This document shows, in pieces, positions 21,720-32,697 of a stretch of 64,000 nucleotides of DNA. Both the position numbers and the translations under genes were made by a program. Location: NCBI GenBank assembly GCA_907163375.1, contig CAJQUW010013676.1, positions 51,342 to 115,341 of the forward strand. The letters run 5' to 3'. The notes beneath the pieces are model-generated. The model saw only the letters and a list, made by a program, of their open reading frames with translations, made no database searches and had not been told where the DNA came from. Positions within the stretch are counted from its first letter, which is position 1. Each line of letters opens with the position of its first letter. This DNA is from Prostheceraeus crozeri (lineage: Eukaryota; Platyhelminthes; Polycladida; Euryleptidae).

Positions 21720-23003
21720 ATGCAGAGTATCAATTCGGCTTTGTGTTTCTTCGATTCTCCCCCTCATCAGACAGACATCATCTCCTCAACAATTGTAGAC
21801 ATAGTCCCCACAACAAATATCGATGGTAACCAGCAGCCTATTCAGTTTGATATACCTGCCAATCCTCAAGATTATATTGACTGTCAATCCATTGATTTAG
21901 AGTTGTGTATACAAATTAAGAAGACTGATGGTACAAATATCGATTCATCCAAGGATAAAGTGGGATTAGCAAATCTTCCTATTGCCAGTTTGTTCTCAGA
22001 TGTGTATCTAATATTGAATGACAAACAGATTGAAGGAGGGGATCGAGCATATCCATATGGAGCATACATACATACAATGACGCAATTTCAAAAGCAAGCT
22101 AAACAGTCACACTTGCAAGTTTCTGGGTGGTATGATGATCAGCAAGGGAAATTTGATGATGTCTCAAATACAGGGTTGAAAAGACGAATGGATTTAACAG
22201 CGGATTCAAAGGAATTATACTTGAAAGGACCCGTCTATCTTGATTTCCTTCGTCAATCTAGATATCTGCTATCACAGGTTAAAATGCAAATAAAATTTAT
22301 TCGTGCAAATCCTGAGTTCGCGTTAATGGCTTTTGGAGCTACAAACTATCAAGTCAACATAAGTAATGCCGTGCTCAATGTAAGGCGAGTAACAATAAAC
22401 CCGTCAGTCATCAACGAGCATGCGACAGGATTGAGGAAAAACAATGCAATATATACAGTTAATCACAGTGTGTTGACAAACTTCACAATTGGTGAGGGAT
22501 CATCCTCACATGCCTACCCAAATCTTTTTCCGACTGGAATGCCAAAGGCGGTGTATATCACATTTGTGGAAAATGAGGCATTCATTGGTGCTTTTGAAAA
22601 GAATCCATTCAATTTCCAACACTTTAATGTTAGCAAACTAGCACTCTACCAGGATGGGAAATTTGTATCTTGCAAAGCATATGAGCCTAATTTCAAAGAT
22701 GGTAAATTCGCACGTGAATATGGTTCTACTTTCACCGCCCTCAACATGTTTAATACAGATGATTCAAATGGAATTACAATGGATATCTACAAGAATGGCT
22801 ACTTCTTCATTATGTACAACCTCACAGCAGATGCAGATCTAGGTGGTGAAAGCGTAGGAGTTACAAAGCCTGGAAATCTACGACTGGAGGTATCATTTGA
22901 GTCACCTTTGAAGAAAACAATTACTAGTCTCATTTATGCTATCATAGATAGCAAAGTTGAGATAACAAGAATGAGAGACGTGACTGTCAGCTATCAGAGA
23001 TGA
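21720..23003 (+). CDS. Major capsid protein (double jelly-roll, hexon-like)
   Basis: The 427-residue product matches the abundant Polinton capsid family: an N terminus FFDSPPHQTDI, the block YIDCQSIDLEL, the block EKNPFNFQHFNVSKLAL, and the C-terminal strand pattern TSLIYAIIDSKVEI. Polinton capsid proteins of this type are known to have the double jelly-roll fold of adenovirus hexon. Its homologue in Polinton 2 (49446-50723) is 425 residues and alignable throughout. The stop overlaps the protease ATG by four bases (ATGA), which suggests coupled expression from one transcript. The frame is open. Confidence 0.88.
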   Translation: MQSINSALCFFDSPPHQTDIISSTIVDIVPTTNIDGNQQPIQFDIPANPQDYIDCQSIDLELCIQIKKTDGTNIDSSKDKVGLANLPIASLFSDVYLILNDKQIEGGDRAYPYGAYIHTMTQFQKQAKQSHLQVSGWYDDQQGKFDDVSNTGLKRRMDLTADSKELYLKGPVYLDFLRQSRYLLSQVKMQIKFIRANPEFALMAFGATNYQVNISNAVLNVRRVTINPSVINEHATGLRKNNAIYTVNHSVLTNFTIGEGSSSHAYPNLFPTGMPKAVYITFVENEAFIGAFEKNPFNFQHFNVSKLALYQDGKFVSCKAYEPNFKDGKFAREYGSTFTALNMFNTDDSNGITMDIYKNGYFFIMYNLTADADLGGESVGVTKPGNLRLEVSFESPLKKTITSLIYAIIDSKVEITRMRDVTVSYQR

Positions 23004-23464
23004 GTAACTTAAGCAACATAGAAATCTTGAGGAAAATGAGGAAAGCTCATCCCTACTCCAAGACAATATTTCTCAATGTCTTTTCTAGAGATAATTTACC
23101 TGATTCAATTCCTTTCTATCCTTGTTCGCTTATCATCAATACGGATACCAACAATCTTCCCGGAAAACATTGGATTGCTGTATACATCAATCGTTATAAA
23201 GTGGCCGAATATTTTGACTCTCTTAATCAACCTCGTTTACATGATATCGCATTATGGATGAACAGGTTCTCCTGGACTGTTAGGAAAGTGACATCGTTCC
23301 CACTTCAAAGTAATACATCTTTAATGTGCGGTGGCTATGTACTCTATTTTGTCAACGAGAGACCATTGAAAAATAACTGTAAAAGTGCTTTAGAACTATT
23401 TTCAAAAGACTGTGATAAAAATGATGTAATTCTTACTAAATATGTTGAAACAGTTTTGAAATAA
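23000..23464 (+). CDS. Adenain-type cysteine protease
   Basis: The 154-residue frame has the histidine block GKHWIAVYI (about residues 54-62), the acidic residue in EYFDSLNQP and the nucleophile in MCGGYVLYF (about residue 110). This matches the C5/Ulp1-like proteases that mature virion proteins after Gly-Gly type sites. It overlaps the capsid gene by four bases and lies convergent to the TBP-like gene. Polinton 2 keeps the same order. Its likely substrates in the window are the basic proteins with QxGG sites. Confidence 0.92.
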   Translation: MSNLSNIEILRKMRKAHPYSKTIFLNVFSRDNLPDSIPFYPCSLIINTDTNNLPGKHWIAVYINRYKVAEYFDSLNQPRLHDIALWMNRFSWTVRKVTSFPLQSNTSLMCGGYVLYFVNERPLKNNCKSALELFSKDCDKNDVILTKYVETVLK

Positions 23465-23571
23465 AGTTTTATGTTGTATCATTAACTTGTTCTTTTTTTT
23501 CCAAAACAAGGGTTTATAAGGAAAACAAAAACATGCTCATATTTCATTATCTATTCACATATATACAAAAT

Positions 23572-24140
23572 CTACAATTTGGTTTTCATGAAACATTTTT
23601 TCAAATCACATATGATGGGAGGCACATCACTTATGTCTTTAATGCCGGTTATCACAATCTTTCCATTATGGAACACATGAACATGATATGGATGCCAGTT
23701 AGTCAATTGAGCTGCAGGAAATAACTCCACTTCATAAGTTAGATTATGTGATGATGTGACTTTACGGAATCATAGTGATAGTGCAATTCACATAACACGG
23801 TCATTGTCTTCACTTTCCAATCAGATAATGAATCACCAAGTAAATGTTCCAAAGTTAAGTGTAGATATGAGAGATTACCCTCCATGACCCTTCCAATACA
23901 TTGGATTGTTCCATTTGGAAAGAATAGGATAGTGAGAGATTTATCCTTCCTCTGAATCCTCCATGTTAACATTGAGGGTCTTCCAAGATGTAAGCTCGTT
24001 GTCGGCTTCAATTTGCGTTTTATGAGTAACCATTGTTTTCGGTTGGGTATATTCCTCTCGATCTCTTGTAGATTGAGTTTTGACTTTGCTTTTGTAGTTA
24101 ACATCCGATTTACAACTTCCAACCATTTGATGTCCTCCAT
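23572..24140 (-). pseudogene. TATA-binding-protein-like gene (Polinton 1), broken
   Basis: On the minus strand, beginning at ATG 24140, the product has repeat-1 blocks KLNLQEIERNIPN and LFFPNGTIQCIG, and repeat-2 blocks VELFPAAQLTNW and VHVFHNGKIVITGIK. These correspond to the TBP saddle motifs 'KLDLxxIaxxaxN', 'LIFxSGKmvcTGAK', 'YEPELFPgLiYRm' and 'LIFvSGKxvlTGAK'. The gene is interrupted about once. Its start lies within the end of the PC4-like gene, exactly as in Polinton 2 (48412-48927), where the frame is whole. I infer an element-encoded initiation factor. Confidence 0.75.
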
Positions 24141-24501
24141 CTTTAATGAATGACGTTATCTGTGGTAGTATCTCCCTTGTAAAGGTTTCCCATGTGACGT
24201 CACTGAAACGAAAAAATCGATATTCAACATCTTCACGTTTTGGTGAACAGACGTATAGTTTGACTGATGAATCACTCTTTATCCATACCTTGTCATCGAG
24301 AGGAATCTTGATCCGAGTCTTATGGTTGTCAATGAGATCCGCAAAGTCTTTCAGTGAAGGCAATGAGTCAATACTAATGCAAACGCCACGATGTTTTCGA
24401 TCACTATTTGCTATTGAATGACGAAATGCTATTCTTTTAGAATTTGTTATGTGAACGTTTTGAACGTCACTAAGTTTCCATGTTCTAATGTAATGAGGCA
24501 T
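23941..24501 (-). CDS. PC4-like small protein (Polinton 1)
   Basis: The likely start is ATG 24501 (MPHYIRTWKL). The first ~45 residues show a strand-strand-turn-helix pattern (VQNVHITNSKRIAF ... RGVCISIDSLPSLKDFADLI) resembling the single-strand-binding domain of the transcription coactivator PC4/SUB1. A second, weaker copy follows (DKVWIKSDSSVKLYV ... WETFTREILPQITSFI). The tail overlaps the TBP-like gene in another frame. Two relatives in Polinton 2 (47711, 48090) share TW, VxxxNS, RGI and the W/Y-rich second half. The fold assignment is inference; the family link between the three genes is visible. Confidence 0.55.
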   Translation of the reverse strand: MPHYIRTWKLSDVQNVHITNSKRIAFRHSIANSDRKHRGVCISIDSLPSLKDFADLIDNHKTRIKIPLDDKVWIKSDSSVKLYVCSPKREDVEYRFFRFSDVTWETFTREILPQITSFIKDGGHQMVGSCKSDVNYKSKVKTQSTRDREEYTQPKTMVTHKTQIEADNELTSWKTLNVNMEDSEEG

Positions 24502-24563
24502 GTTCCGAAAGCTATGTTTCAAATTTAGGTTTAATGTTTGCCTAAAGTTTGTTATTTTATTAG

Positions 24564-24733
24564 CTCAACATATCGGAATGATGTTGAGTACAAATTCTTC
24601 ACATATTCATTCACATTAGGACTACCTATTTATTAGTAATCATTTCTACATATCGGAAAGATGTAGAAATTTCAATTTTAGAAAGACTACTTATGTATTA
24701 GTAAGTGTTGCTACATGTCGGAAGATGCAGCAA
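24564..24733. repeat. Three hairpins with constant loop and changing stems
   Basis: Hairpins at 24564-24588, 24642-24670 and 24708-24733 have stems CTCAACAT/ATGTTGAG, ATTTCTACAT/ATGTAGAAAT and TTGCTACAT/ATGCAGCAA (one mismatch), with loops ATCGGAATG, ATCGGAAAG and GTCGGAAG. The spacers between them also repeat (GACTACYTATKTATTAGTAA). The stems differ by paired changes while loops stay alike, so base pairing itself seems selected. They lie between the PC4-like gene and the PolB end, in the minus-strand transcribed direction. Confidence 0.7.
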
Positions 24734-24846
24734 TCGCAAGATCTATTACATGAGGAATATTATATTGTTTTTATTTAGACTTATTCTACATCACCTGTGA
24801 CAGGAAGGCATCTCCTTCTCTTCGACGGTGGGGGAAGACCTAGGCT

Positions 24847-27800
24847 TTAGTGTCCATATGGTAATGATAAATTTTTATCCAGCCAACAGCGCTTATCCTC
24901 CCAAAGTGAAAGACCTCGCTTCCTAAATGATTTTGTGCTAACTATGTGATTTTTTGAATTTATAATTGTCATATCTTCAGTTGTATCACTCTCACTATAA
25001 TAGACACTCCTATAGTCATCATGTTTCAATTTTTTAACTGCTGCTCTCTGAATTCCTTTTGCACGTTTGATGCTATGATTCGTAGTGTCTAGATATTACA
25101 TTGAATACATTTTCGGTTTTAGTAGGATCATTTCCTCAAGCAACTTTCCAGCACACTCATCCTTAAAACAACCTAATCTAGCTTTGTTTGTAGTTGAGTA
25201 TAGTCGGTGATCACTGTCATAGTTTGAAGAGTCAAACTTTTCACCGAAGTATAGAAGTATATCTTCCAGACGGACAGATGGTGATGTGTATAAACATAGG
25301 AAGAAACTGTCGGTATCACCTCCACAAAGCCGCGTTCTATTTATCAGTGGACACCCTTTTAGATCATTGTAATATAATTGATACATTTCCAACTTACTAT
25401 AGTCAAGTACTGCTTGACCAACATATATTAATTTATTTAAAACTATTGAAGGTTTGTACATTTCCATAACAACCAGATCTTCATCAAATATTTTGTGTTG
25501 AACATAGAGAGGATGATTTGACAATTTCAGTAGTTGTTTCTCATTGTTGACTAGTTTAAATTTTTTCCTTCTCCTTACATTTTCCATTGTTTTACCATAT
25601 AAAGAATTATTTTTCAATTTGTAGAATGACTTTTCGAAGTCAGTGTTTGATTGAGCCCTCTTTTGAGAGTTCATATCAATGTATGTTTTTAACCAATGCT
25701 TTTGTGTGAATTTTATGCCACTATGAATCTTCTTGATTCTCATGCCCATGGTCAAGTAAAATTTTAAAATCGAGTAGTGGACTACACAATTTTCCCTATC
25801 AAATTGATGGAGCAGAAGTTTCTTGATAGAAGAAAAATGTGTATTTGGTCTTACTTTTTCATATAGATTTTTCATATAGTGTGAAAACATTCTCTTTTCA
25901 ATCATCTGCATTTCTGGAGCTAATGGGAAATCGGCAGTGTCATCATGAATGGCTGCAGGAAACTCTAAATCTAAATCATAAATGTAGCCGATTTCACCAT
26001 CATCATCTATATTTTGAACATTTTCTTCATTTAAAAAATTATCCAATTCCCTTTCATTCAACCATTTGAAATTTGAGTGGGGTAGATTTCTACTGAGTGA
26101 AGAACCGTAAAGGTTATTAACATCTAAGTAGGTCAAATGTCGACTTTCATGTGTATTATTTCCTAATTCTTCAATGCGTGCACGCGCTCGGTGAATGTTG
26201 GTGAAAGTCATACCTCCTCTAATTCCTCGTTCAAATAGATTGTACATATTTTCATCTTGTATGTAGTGTGGGGGATTATTGGAAGAGAAATTTAGTGCTG
26301 AGGTAAAGCTAAGATGTGGGAGACTGACAAAATGTACAGGGTCGACTTCATCCTCACGTTGACTCAATGCTCTAAACACTTCAAATATGTCTGCCAACAA
26401 TAAAACATCTAACTTCAGATATGCCAGCATGTAATCACCAAATGTGCTACAATTAAATTCAATCCATGCCTTGTTAGCGTGTTCATATTCACTATCGGAA
26501 CAGTGCTCACGAGTAAGATCATTATAGAATTCAAATTGTGGTGGTAGACAGTCTTCCGTCAACGTGTTTAAGTTTTTGAAGTATGAATATGGAAACACTC
26601 CCTTCTGATATAAAACATTATCACTTAATTGTGGAAATTCTCCCCTTAATGTCTCTACATGCTCATACGTTTGCAAGCCCTTGGCTAATTCACTCAAGGA
26701 TGCACTTAGAAATTGATATGAGTCTAAGAATTTTAGTTTAAAGTATACTGTCTTCCCTTTGTATTCATTTACAGGGACACTGGCGGATAAAGTTCTATAT
26801 TTTTCAGCAGTTGCTGCTACAACATCTAATTTCCAAGATTTCATTCTTCCAATCGCTTTATAGCAAACGATGTGACTATCATATTTTTTAAAATTGTGGA
26901 AAAATATGGGGAGCTCCCGTCTGTTAAGTCTTAACCGGAGATTGCATTTCCTACATAATGTTTGCCTATATCGTCCGGTGATATGATCATGATCAAGTAC
27001 TTTTATGACTTCATCACTGAATTTCGATTTACATTTGTTGCAACATTCTGCATTCTCATGGCGTGCTTTTTCATCCGCTGACAGTGACATTGGCTGCCTG
27101 GTTGTTGCACATTGGTTGTCATATAAGTCTTGGGCTACAGTTTCTAAGTGATGCAAGAAACCAATAATGCAATTTTCTCCCTCAAAGAGGTAATACTTGT
27201 TTTCAAATTTTGATTGAAGGGCATTATGCCAGACATGATAAGCTCCAATGGCCGCAGGTTTATGTATTTTATTATCAATGTAGCACTCTATATCTGCATA
27301 AATTACTAAAGGAGGACTTAGTTGATATTCCATGATACTTGTTAGTACTTTTAGATCCGATGGCATTTTTTCTATTTGTGCTTTACCTCGAATACAAAAC
27401 TGGAAGTGTCGTTCTAGTGTTGTTTTATATGTGAATGACTGAGTGCATCTTTCGCAGAAGTATTGATGTCTTTTTAAAGTTCTCCTATACAATCTTGACA
27501 GCTTTGGAATTCCACAATAGTGTGCTGCTCCATTGTTTAGAATTAGCAAAATATTAACCGTTTGCCTACCAGTAAAGTTACTATTGTAACGAACACCTTT
27601 GAGTCCATTTTCATAAAAGTGAATGTTAATTTTAATATCATTATTTTGCTCAAATTTTGGAATATCTTTGATTGATACTGGTGTGGAAATGCCTTCCATA
27701 TTTAGCTCAGATGTCCACTCACTATATGATTTTACTTCATTCCTTGAATAAGGTACTTCATTATAATGCAATATTGATAAAACTGCATATAGGAAGCAAT

Positions 27801-28637
27801 CATTTGCATTTGAATTAACATTAATGACAGCTTTAGAGTTTTTTAACTTCTTTGGTAGAGGAAATGATTGTCCACCTGACAGTATTGGACTTGTTATTAC
27901 ATTGAACTCTATATTTTGTACATCATCTATAATCCAATTGCTACCCTTTTTTGTGAAGGCTTCAATATGATTTATTAGACTATTTAGATGATCCTGAAAC
28001 CAAGCATCATAGTCATAAATATAGTTTGAGGATGATGAGGTAAAGTGTGCGAGAAAAGTTTCTTCTTCTTGAGGATTAGAACGGACATAACGAATTTGTG
28101 CAATCAGACGGCCGCGCAATTGATAGCTCCTTAGTAAGTCAGACACTAAATTCCCTAACATGGAACGCATGCTTTCTAAGAATGATGTTATGTCCACAGT
28201 AGGTGTTGTTGGCGTCATATCATACACACGTGCATGGCCATTGAGTGCGCTTTCGCTGAGACTAACAGTTCCATAGTTATTATGCATATTCATCTCACTA
28301 TTTGTGTTATGTACATTCATATACTGTCGAAATCTACTTATAGAGTTATACGTTTTGCCACACCGAGAGCAGTATTGCATAAAGTTTTGTATGTTAGTTG
28401 AAGCGCTGGTTGTTGGCTTAGAAGTAGATCTATTTTGATTATTTGAATTTGACTCTGTTATACTATCATTCGGTTTATTATTGCATACAAGTTTATGCCT
28501 CTTAAGATTATCCATCCTGTTCGTCTTATATGGACACTTGCTACATTGATACGTTTTCCTAACTTACAAAATTTTTCATGTCGTTGCAAATTGCCTATGA
28601 GAGTGAACACTTTTCCACACTTGGTACAGACAACCAT
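24847..28637 (-). pseudogene. Protein-primed family-B DNA polymerase (Polinton 1), broken
   Basis: From the ATG at 28637 the order is C2H2 fingers near the N terminus, a domain also found free-standing at 54562-54972, two more fingers near 27450, an exonuclease domain (YADIECYID, FKKYDSHIVCYK, KLDVLLLADIF), and inside it a CxxC ... DHDHITGRYRQTLCRKCN unit like endonuclease VII zinc modules. Polymerase motifs follow: DVNNLYGSSL (A), KNNSLYGKTMENV (B) and GGDTDSFF (C). This enzyme copies Polinton DNA from a protein primer. The copy is broken about twice. The sister gene in Polinton 2 is open. Confidence 0.92.
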
Positions 28638-28665
28638 GATTATTGATGAGGATTGAAATTAGCAA

Positions 28666-28720
28666 GCCCTTATATACGTCTACCATCTAATGACGTCAGC
28701 GTCATCACCAGCCAATACCA
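28666..28720 (-). promoter_or_regulatory. Promoter of Polinton 1 PolB
   Basis: On the minus strand GTATATAAGGG (28671-28681) lies about 35 bases before the ATG at 28637. Just upstream is a perfect CRE palindrome TGACGTCA (28691-28698) and an ATTGG box (about 28713). Confidence 0.6.
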
Positions 28721-28802
28721 TATGTTCCGATCTGATGCAAAGAGAAAACATAACATGTTTGATAATTTCTTTTTCCTAAATGAAGAACGATAAAAATTAA
28801 AG

Positions 28803-30698
28803 TTAAAGTTTGGCACACTTTACAATTCCGCTGTGATTCAGCTTCAAATGATTGCATCCTTTTACGCAGACGCTGTAATCGTTCATGTGAGTCAGTCTCA
28901 CTTCTCTTATTGCATTGTTCATGCACTCAATGTGAATTAAAGTCTCCTTTTCATGAACACGGCTGTTTGAAACCTGGGAGGCCAACAGGAGATTGGATTG
29001 TGTTAGGTTCCTCACAGATTCAATTAAGCCTCTATTCTCCTCCTTCATTTTCTTCTCCCGCTCCTCTGCCTGCTGTAGGCGCTCCTGGCAGAGACGCAAC
29101 TTGGTCTGCATATCCTCTTCTGTCGAGGTTGCGTCCAAGTCGACGTTATAATCCCGCACTGGGAGAGGAGCCGTCACATCCGACGTTGGTAGAGCTGCAA
29201 CTGGGGGAGGTATTGTGGGAAGTAGTACCGGGGAGGAAGGAGCTGCACCTGGCGTCGGTAATGGGTTCGGAGGAGATACCGGCAAGGGAAGACGTGCAGG
29301 GGATGATGGAGCCAAGCAGATCATTGGGGACGGCGGCAGGCGGACACTCCAGCTCGGGGATGCCCGGATGTTGTTGAAGGAGACCTCCTGTGATGCATGC
29401 ATCACGGAGTCCTGTAAACGAAAAGAAACAATTGTTTATGAACTATTTGCAATTGTTAACATTCATCAAAATTAAAATTAACACTATGTAAATTCAATTA
29501 CATAAACTAAAATTAACTTGTTGACATTTATTAACTCCAAATGTGAATTTCACATACCTTCAGCTCGATTGTCCCTCGATTGGATCCACCTTCATCCTCC
29601 GAAAGAACCATCGAATCATTCTAGAAGATAAATTGATCTATTGAAGATTAATAAATTTTTACTCAAGTGGGTTTCTAAATTACAATGGAAAAGTTCTCTG
29701 CTGATGCAGTCATCTAAGCATTAAACTTACATTTGCAACCGAATTATCGTCATCGGATGAGGATGTTGGAGACGACGTGGTGGAGACGTCGTCATCAGAT
29801 GACGAGGAATCGCCCGATGATTCATGGATGGAGTAGGGCCTCTCCTCGTTATCCTCTATAGATGTGGTGGTCGCCGGCGTAGACAGAAAGCTCCGCTGAT
29901 GTCTTTTAAGGGACAAAGATCGTACAGCCTGCAGCGAAAATGTGATAATGTTTTTATAACTAAATAGATATTAATGAGAATTAATATAGACATAGACTGA
30001 ATGTAAAGTTTTTTTTCCAGGTATTGTTGTCTGATATCGAATCGTAGACCATGAAAATCACACTTACGGGACTTGAGATGGTTTTCTTTTCCGGCGAATT
30101 CAACCGAGGTATTGCAGGATACCTTTGGACACTTGGAAACAGCTGAAAATAGAAATTCATGTTCAATTTTCACATTAAGAAGTAATAAGCAAATTAATTT
30201 CTTACCTTTCGCAAGTTTTCCACCGCATTATTGTCTTCGAAACTGACTTTCAGCGGTCGGGGCACCTCACACTGAAATATTTATGAAATATTGATTTAAT
30301 TTATGCACACGATTACTAACCTGAGTAAATAGAATCTCACATCTTGAACGACCAGTTTCTTCTGCACCAACACCTTGGCTTTCTTCGGATGGGGCATCAC
30401 CATGTCCTGAAATGTGTTAACAACAAATTTATTTTAATCTAAAGGAAGCAGTACTTTTTGTCAACTGTGAGTCAGTTGTCCGTTCAAGTTAGCATTTAGA
30501 ATTGACTGCACTTACCTCAAAATCACTCAAAGTCTCATCAATAAATTCTCGAGACTTGGGGACTTTCTTAGGTGCTCGGGACTTGGGGGCTTTCTTTGCC
30601 TCAGGCTCGTCCACCTGTGAGAGCACGCCTTCAGTCGGCCTTTCCCTTGTTAAAAAGCCTCTCCAATTTCTTTTTCTCTGCCTTGAATTTCGCGCCAA
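28803..30698 (-). CDS. Intron-rich Polinton gene, acidic/Pro-rich/coiled-coil protein
   Basis: Seven minus-strand exons can be read with GT..AG introns: 30698-30516, 30406-30341, 30271-30206, 30142-30068, 29928-29731, 29620-29558 and 29411-28803. Every internal exon length is a multiple of three and every intron is phase 0 (introns 30407-30515, 30272-30340, 30143-30205, 29929-30067, 29621-29730, 29412-29557). The protein runs basic, then Ser/Asp-rich (GDSSSSDDDVSTTSS), then Pro-rich, then a coiled coil (QERLQQAEEREKKMKEEN). The 5' start is not resolved; 30698 is not an ATG. Function is unknown. Polinton 2 has a different acidic coiled-coil gene in the matching slot next to PolB. Confidence 0.72.
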
Positions 30699-30699
30699 A

Positions 30700-31570
30700 A
30701 TTCAAATAATCAAATTAAAATACTAGGTTAGGGTTAAGGGTTAGGGTTAGGTTTAGGGTTAGGGAAGCAAGATGAGTATCTATGGCACCCGGAACCCATG
30801 GGTAAATAAATTTTCGAGTGCGCGAAGCGCCCGAGAAATTTGAGCCCCCCCCCGCCGTGTATGAAGTGTATGAAGGTCAAAGGTCAAGGTCAGGTCTAAG
30901 GTCAAGGTCAAGTGTAGAGGTTTGTATATTATGGTCATTTTTAGTTGTAAAACTTTAACTTTGAAAATTTGTAAACTTAGTCATTTTTGTAAAAAAACTT
31001 GGAATTTTTTCAAGTTGCATACAGATGCATACAACTAGGATTTTTTCATCAAATGGGTACATACAATATATCATTCGAATGCTCTTTTCATGCTGATTCT
31101 AATGGTGTATTGTATGACACATGTATGACATATAACTAGAGAGCTACATTTCTTTAAAGAATGGGCTAAAAACTTAGTGAATTTAAAAATCTAACATTTG
31201 TCTGCTTGCATACAGTTGCATACAACTAGGATTTTCTCATCGAATAGGTACATAACTTATATCATTTGAAAGGTCTTTTCATTCTCTTTCTTATGGTGTC
31301 GTGTATGACACATGTATGATATCATCCTGGACTGCTACAAGCATTTTAAAGTTAACAACATAACTGTTTCTTTAAAAGTTATATGTTCCTATTTATTTCA
31401 AGTTGAAGTCTTCATATTTGATTTTTTGTTTCAATTCAGTTATTGAACATCATTAATTGTAGATAGTTATTCCCCTTTCCCATTCAGACCTTAATTGAAG
31501 ACCGATTTGTGAAATGATAAAACAAGTTTGTTCATATATACAAATGAATATTAAATGAAGAGATTAAGAA
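30700..31570. repeat. Repeat-rich segment: telomere-like and tandem repeats
   Basis: 30725-30766 holds seven TTAGGG-type units (GGTTAGGG, some 7-mers), then a GC-rich patch with GCGCGAAGCGCCCGAG and a C9 run, then AAGGTCAAGGTCA units (30873-30912). Next come two diverged copies, 191 bases apart (from 31015 and 31206), each with GCATACAACTAGGATTTT and TGTATGACACATGTATGA. No gene is seen. It separates the intron-rich gene from the 31579 gene and may be an inserted repeat that removed the former's 5' end. Confidence 0.6.
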
Positions 31571-31578
31571 AAAACACA

Positions 31579-32046
31579 CTAAATATCATCAAGGTAAGGA
31601 AAGGGTACAAGTTTTTTCAAGTCCACTTGCACATGGATCCTGGTCTTTTTGGGCGCACAGGGACAGCGACGTGGTGTGTCAAGGTCGATGACCGAAAATT
31701 CGAGAGCGGTTGTGAGGTTCCGCTCGTTCGGCTCCATTCGCATGAAGACCCGTTTTGTGTGGTATTTTTTCGGCGCGTTCTTCACTTTGACAGTGACCCT
31801 TCCGTAAAGTGGCGTTCGCATGGACTTCTTATTCATGTGACGCATCGTCTCGATTGATACGTCACTATCCTCACCATCATCACTCGAGTAGTCGGGCGAT
31901 GCAGGGGCTTGGGTGAACACCACCGGCTCGTTTGGTGTTGTCGATCGCTCCATCGGAGATTGGGGAGGTGTATTGGTACGTTCCACTGGCGAAGTGGTAC
32001 GATCAGCAGTACCGTTCTCAACTGCGGCTTTCTGTTTGCGATCCAT
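31579..32046 (-). CDS. Polinton 1 acidic/Ser-Pro-rich protein, 155 aa
   Basis: The frame starts at ATG 32046 about 80 bases after a minus-strand TATA word. The N-terminal half is low-complexity (TTSPVERTNTPPQSP, DYSSDDGEDSD); the C-terminal half is basic and more ordered (YGRVTVKVKNAPKKYH ... RIHVQVDLKKLV). I know no family. SP/TP motifs suggest phosphorylation sites. It is divergent from the 32271 gene and shares a promoter region with it. Confidence 0.6.
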   Translation of the reverse strand: MDRKQKAAVENGTADRTTSPVERTNTPPQSPMERSTTPNEPVVFTQAPASPDYSSDDGEDSDVSIETMRHMNKKSMRTPLYGRVTVKVKNAPKKYHTKRVFMRMEPNERNLTTALEFSVIDLDTPRRCPCAPKKTRIHVQVDLKKLVPFPYLDDI

Positions 32047-32124
32047 TATGACTTGTAGATTTAAAATAATTGTAACTTGTAAACGTGAGGATTAGAACCT
32101 TTGATAAGAATTGGTACAAACCTC

Positions 32125-32215
32125 GGACTTATATCCTTTTTAAACAAAGGAAATCCTAACAGCCAATCAGAGAGGTACCGAACTTCCCTAAAGAATATAT
32201 ATAACTATATAAAGG
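32125..32215. promoter_or_regulatory. Divergent promoter between the 32046 and 32271 genes
   Basis: A CCAAT box (AGCCAATCAGAGAG, about 32160) lies between two TATA words: AAGGATATAAG on the minus strand (about 32127-32137) for the 31579-32046 gene, and CTATATAAAGG (about 32203-32213) on the plus strand for the 32271 gene. Confidence 0.55.
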
Positions 32216-32270
32216 ATGTCATTGTTCCAAACTGTTAAGTACTTATCCTCAACGTTCCATAACAAGAAGC

Positions 32271-32562
32271 ATGTCCTCAAAACCACTATTTTATTTTCAA
32301 AATGACAGCCAAGTCATTATGGGAGGTCAGTTGGACATGACCATGCATCTCTCTTGCGGCTGCAAAGTGGCCCTGTGGAAGGCCTTGACTGTGTCAGCAC
32401 TTCAAAGACGGAGTGGACTACCGGTGAAGTGTCCGGTACACGAGTGTGACCATGACTTTAGTAACAATCAGACATTTCATGAATGATGTGATGACTTCCT
32501 GAAGATCATGGAGTCGCCTGAGGGACGTGATCTGTACCCGTCATTTATTTTTCACGCTTAAA
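32271..32562 (+). pseudogene. Small Cys-rich Polinton gene next to the right repeat
   Basis: ATG at 32271 follows a TATA box by about 60 bases. The encoded protein has a CGC and a CPVHECDHDF motif, which could be a treble-clef or RING-like zinc site. The gene is interrupted about once and its reading frame continues to 32562. The outermost position suggests an accessory role. I do not recognise the family. Confidence 0.5.
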
Positions 32563-32697
32563 TTAAACTTACATTGTAAATCTCTTGTCTTTTCATTTTA
32601 AACATAGTTCAGGAATTGGTTTTCTTATTGGGGAGCAACTAAATCATAGCTGTACAGTAAAGTTTCACATCTAAATAGTGCTACATTTAAAATAATT
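32563..32697. other. Spacer before right terminal repeat
   Basis: AT-rich sequence between the last gene and the terminal repeat. No further signal recognised. Confidence 0.4.

Noticed and set aside
28910-29475. Plus-strand frames opposite the last exon of the intron-rich gene
   Set aside because: Shadows of the Pro-rich and coiled-coil coding on the minus strand.
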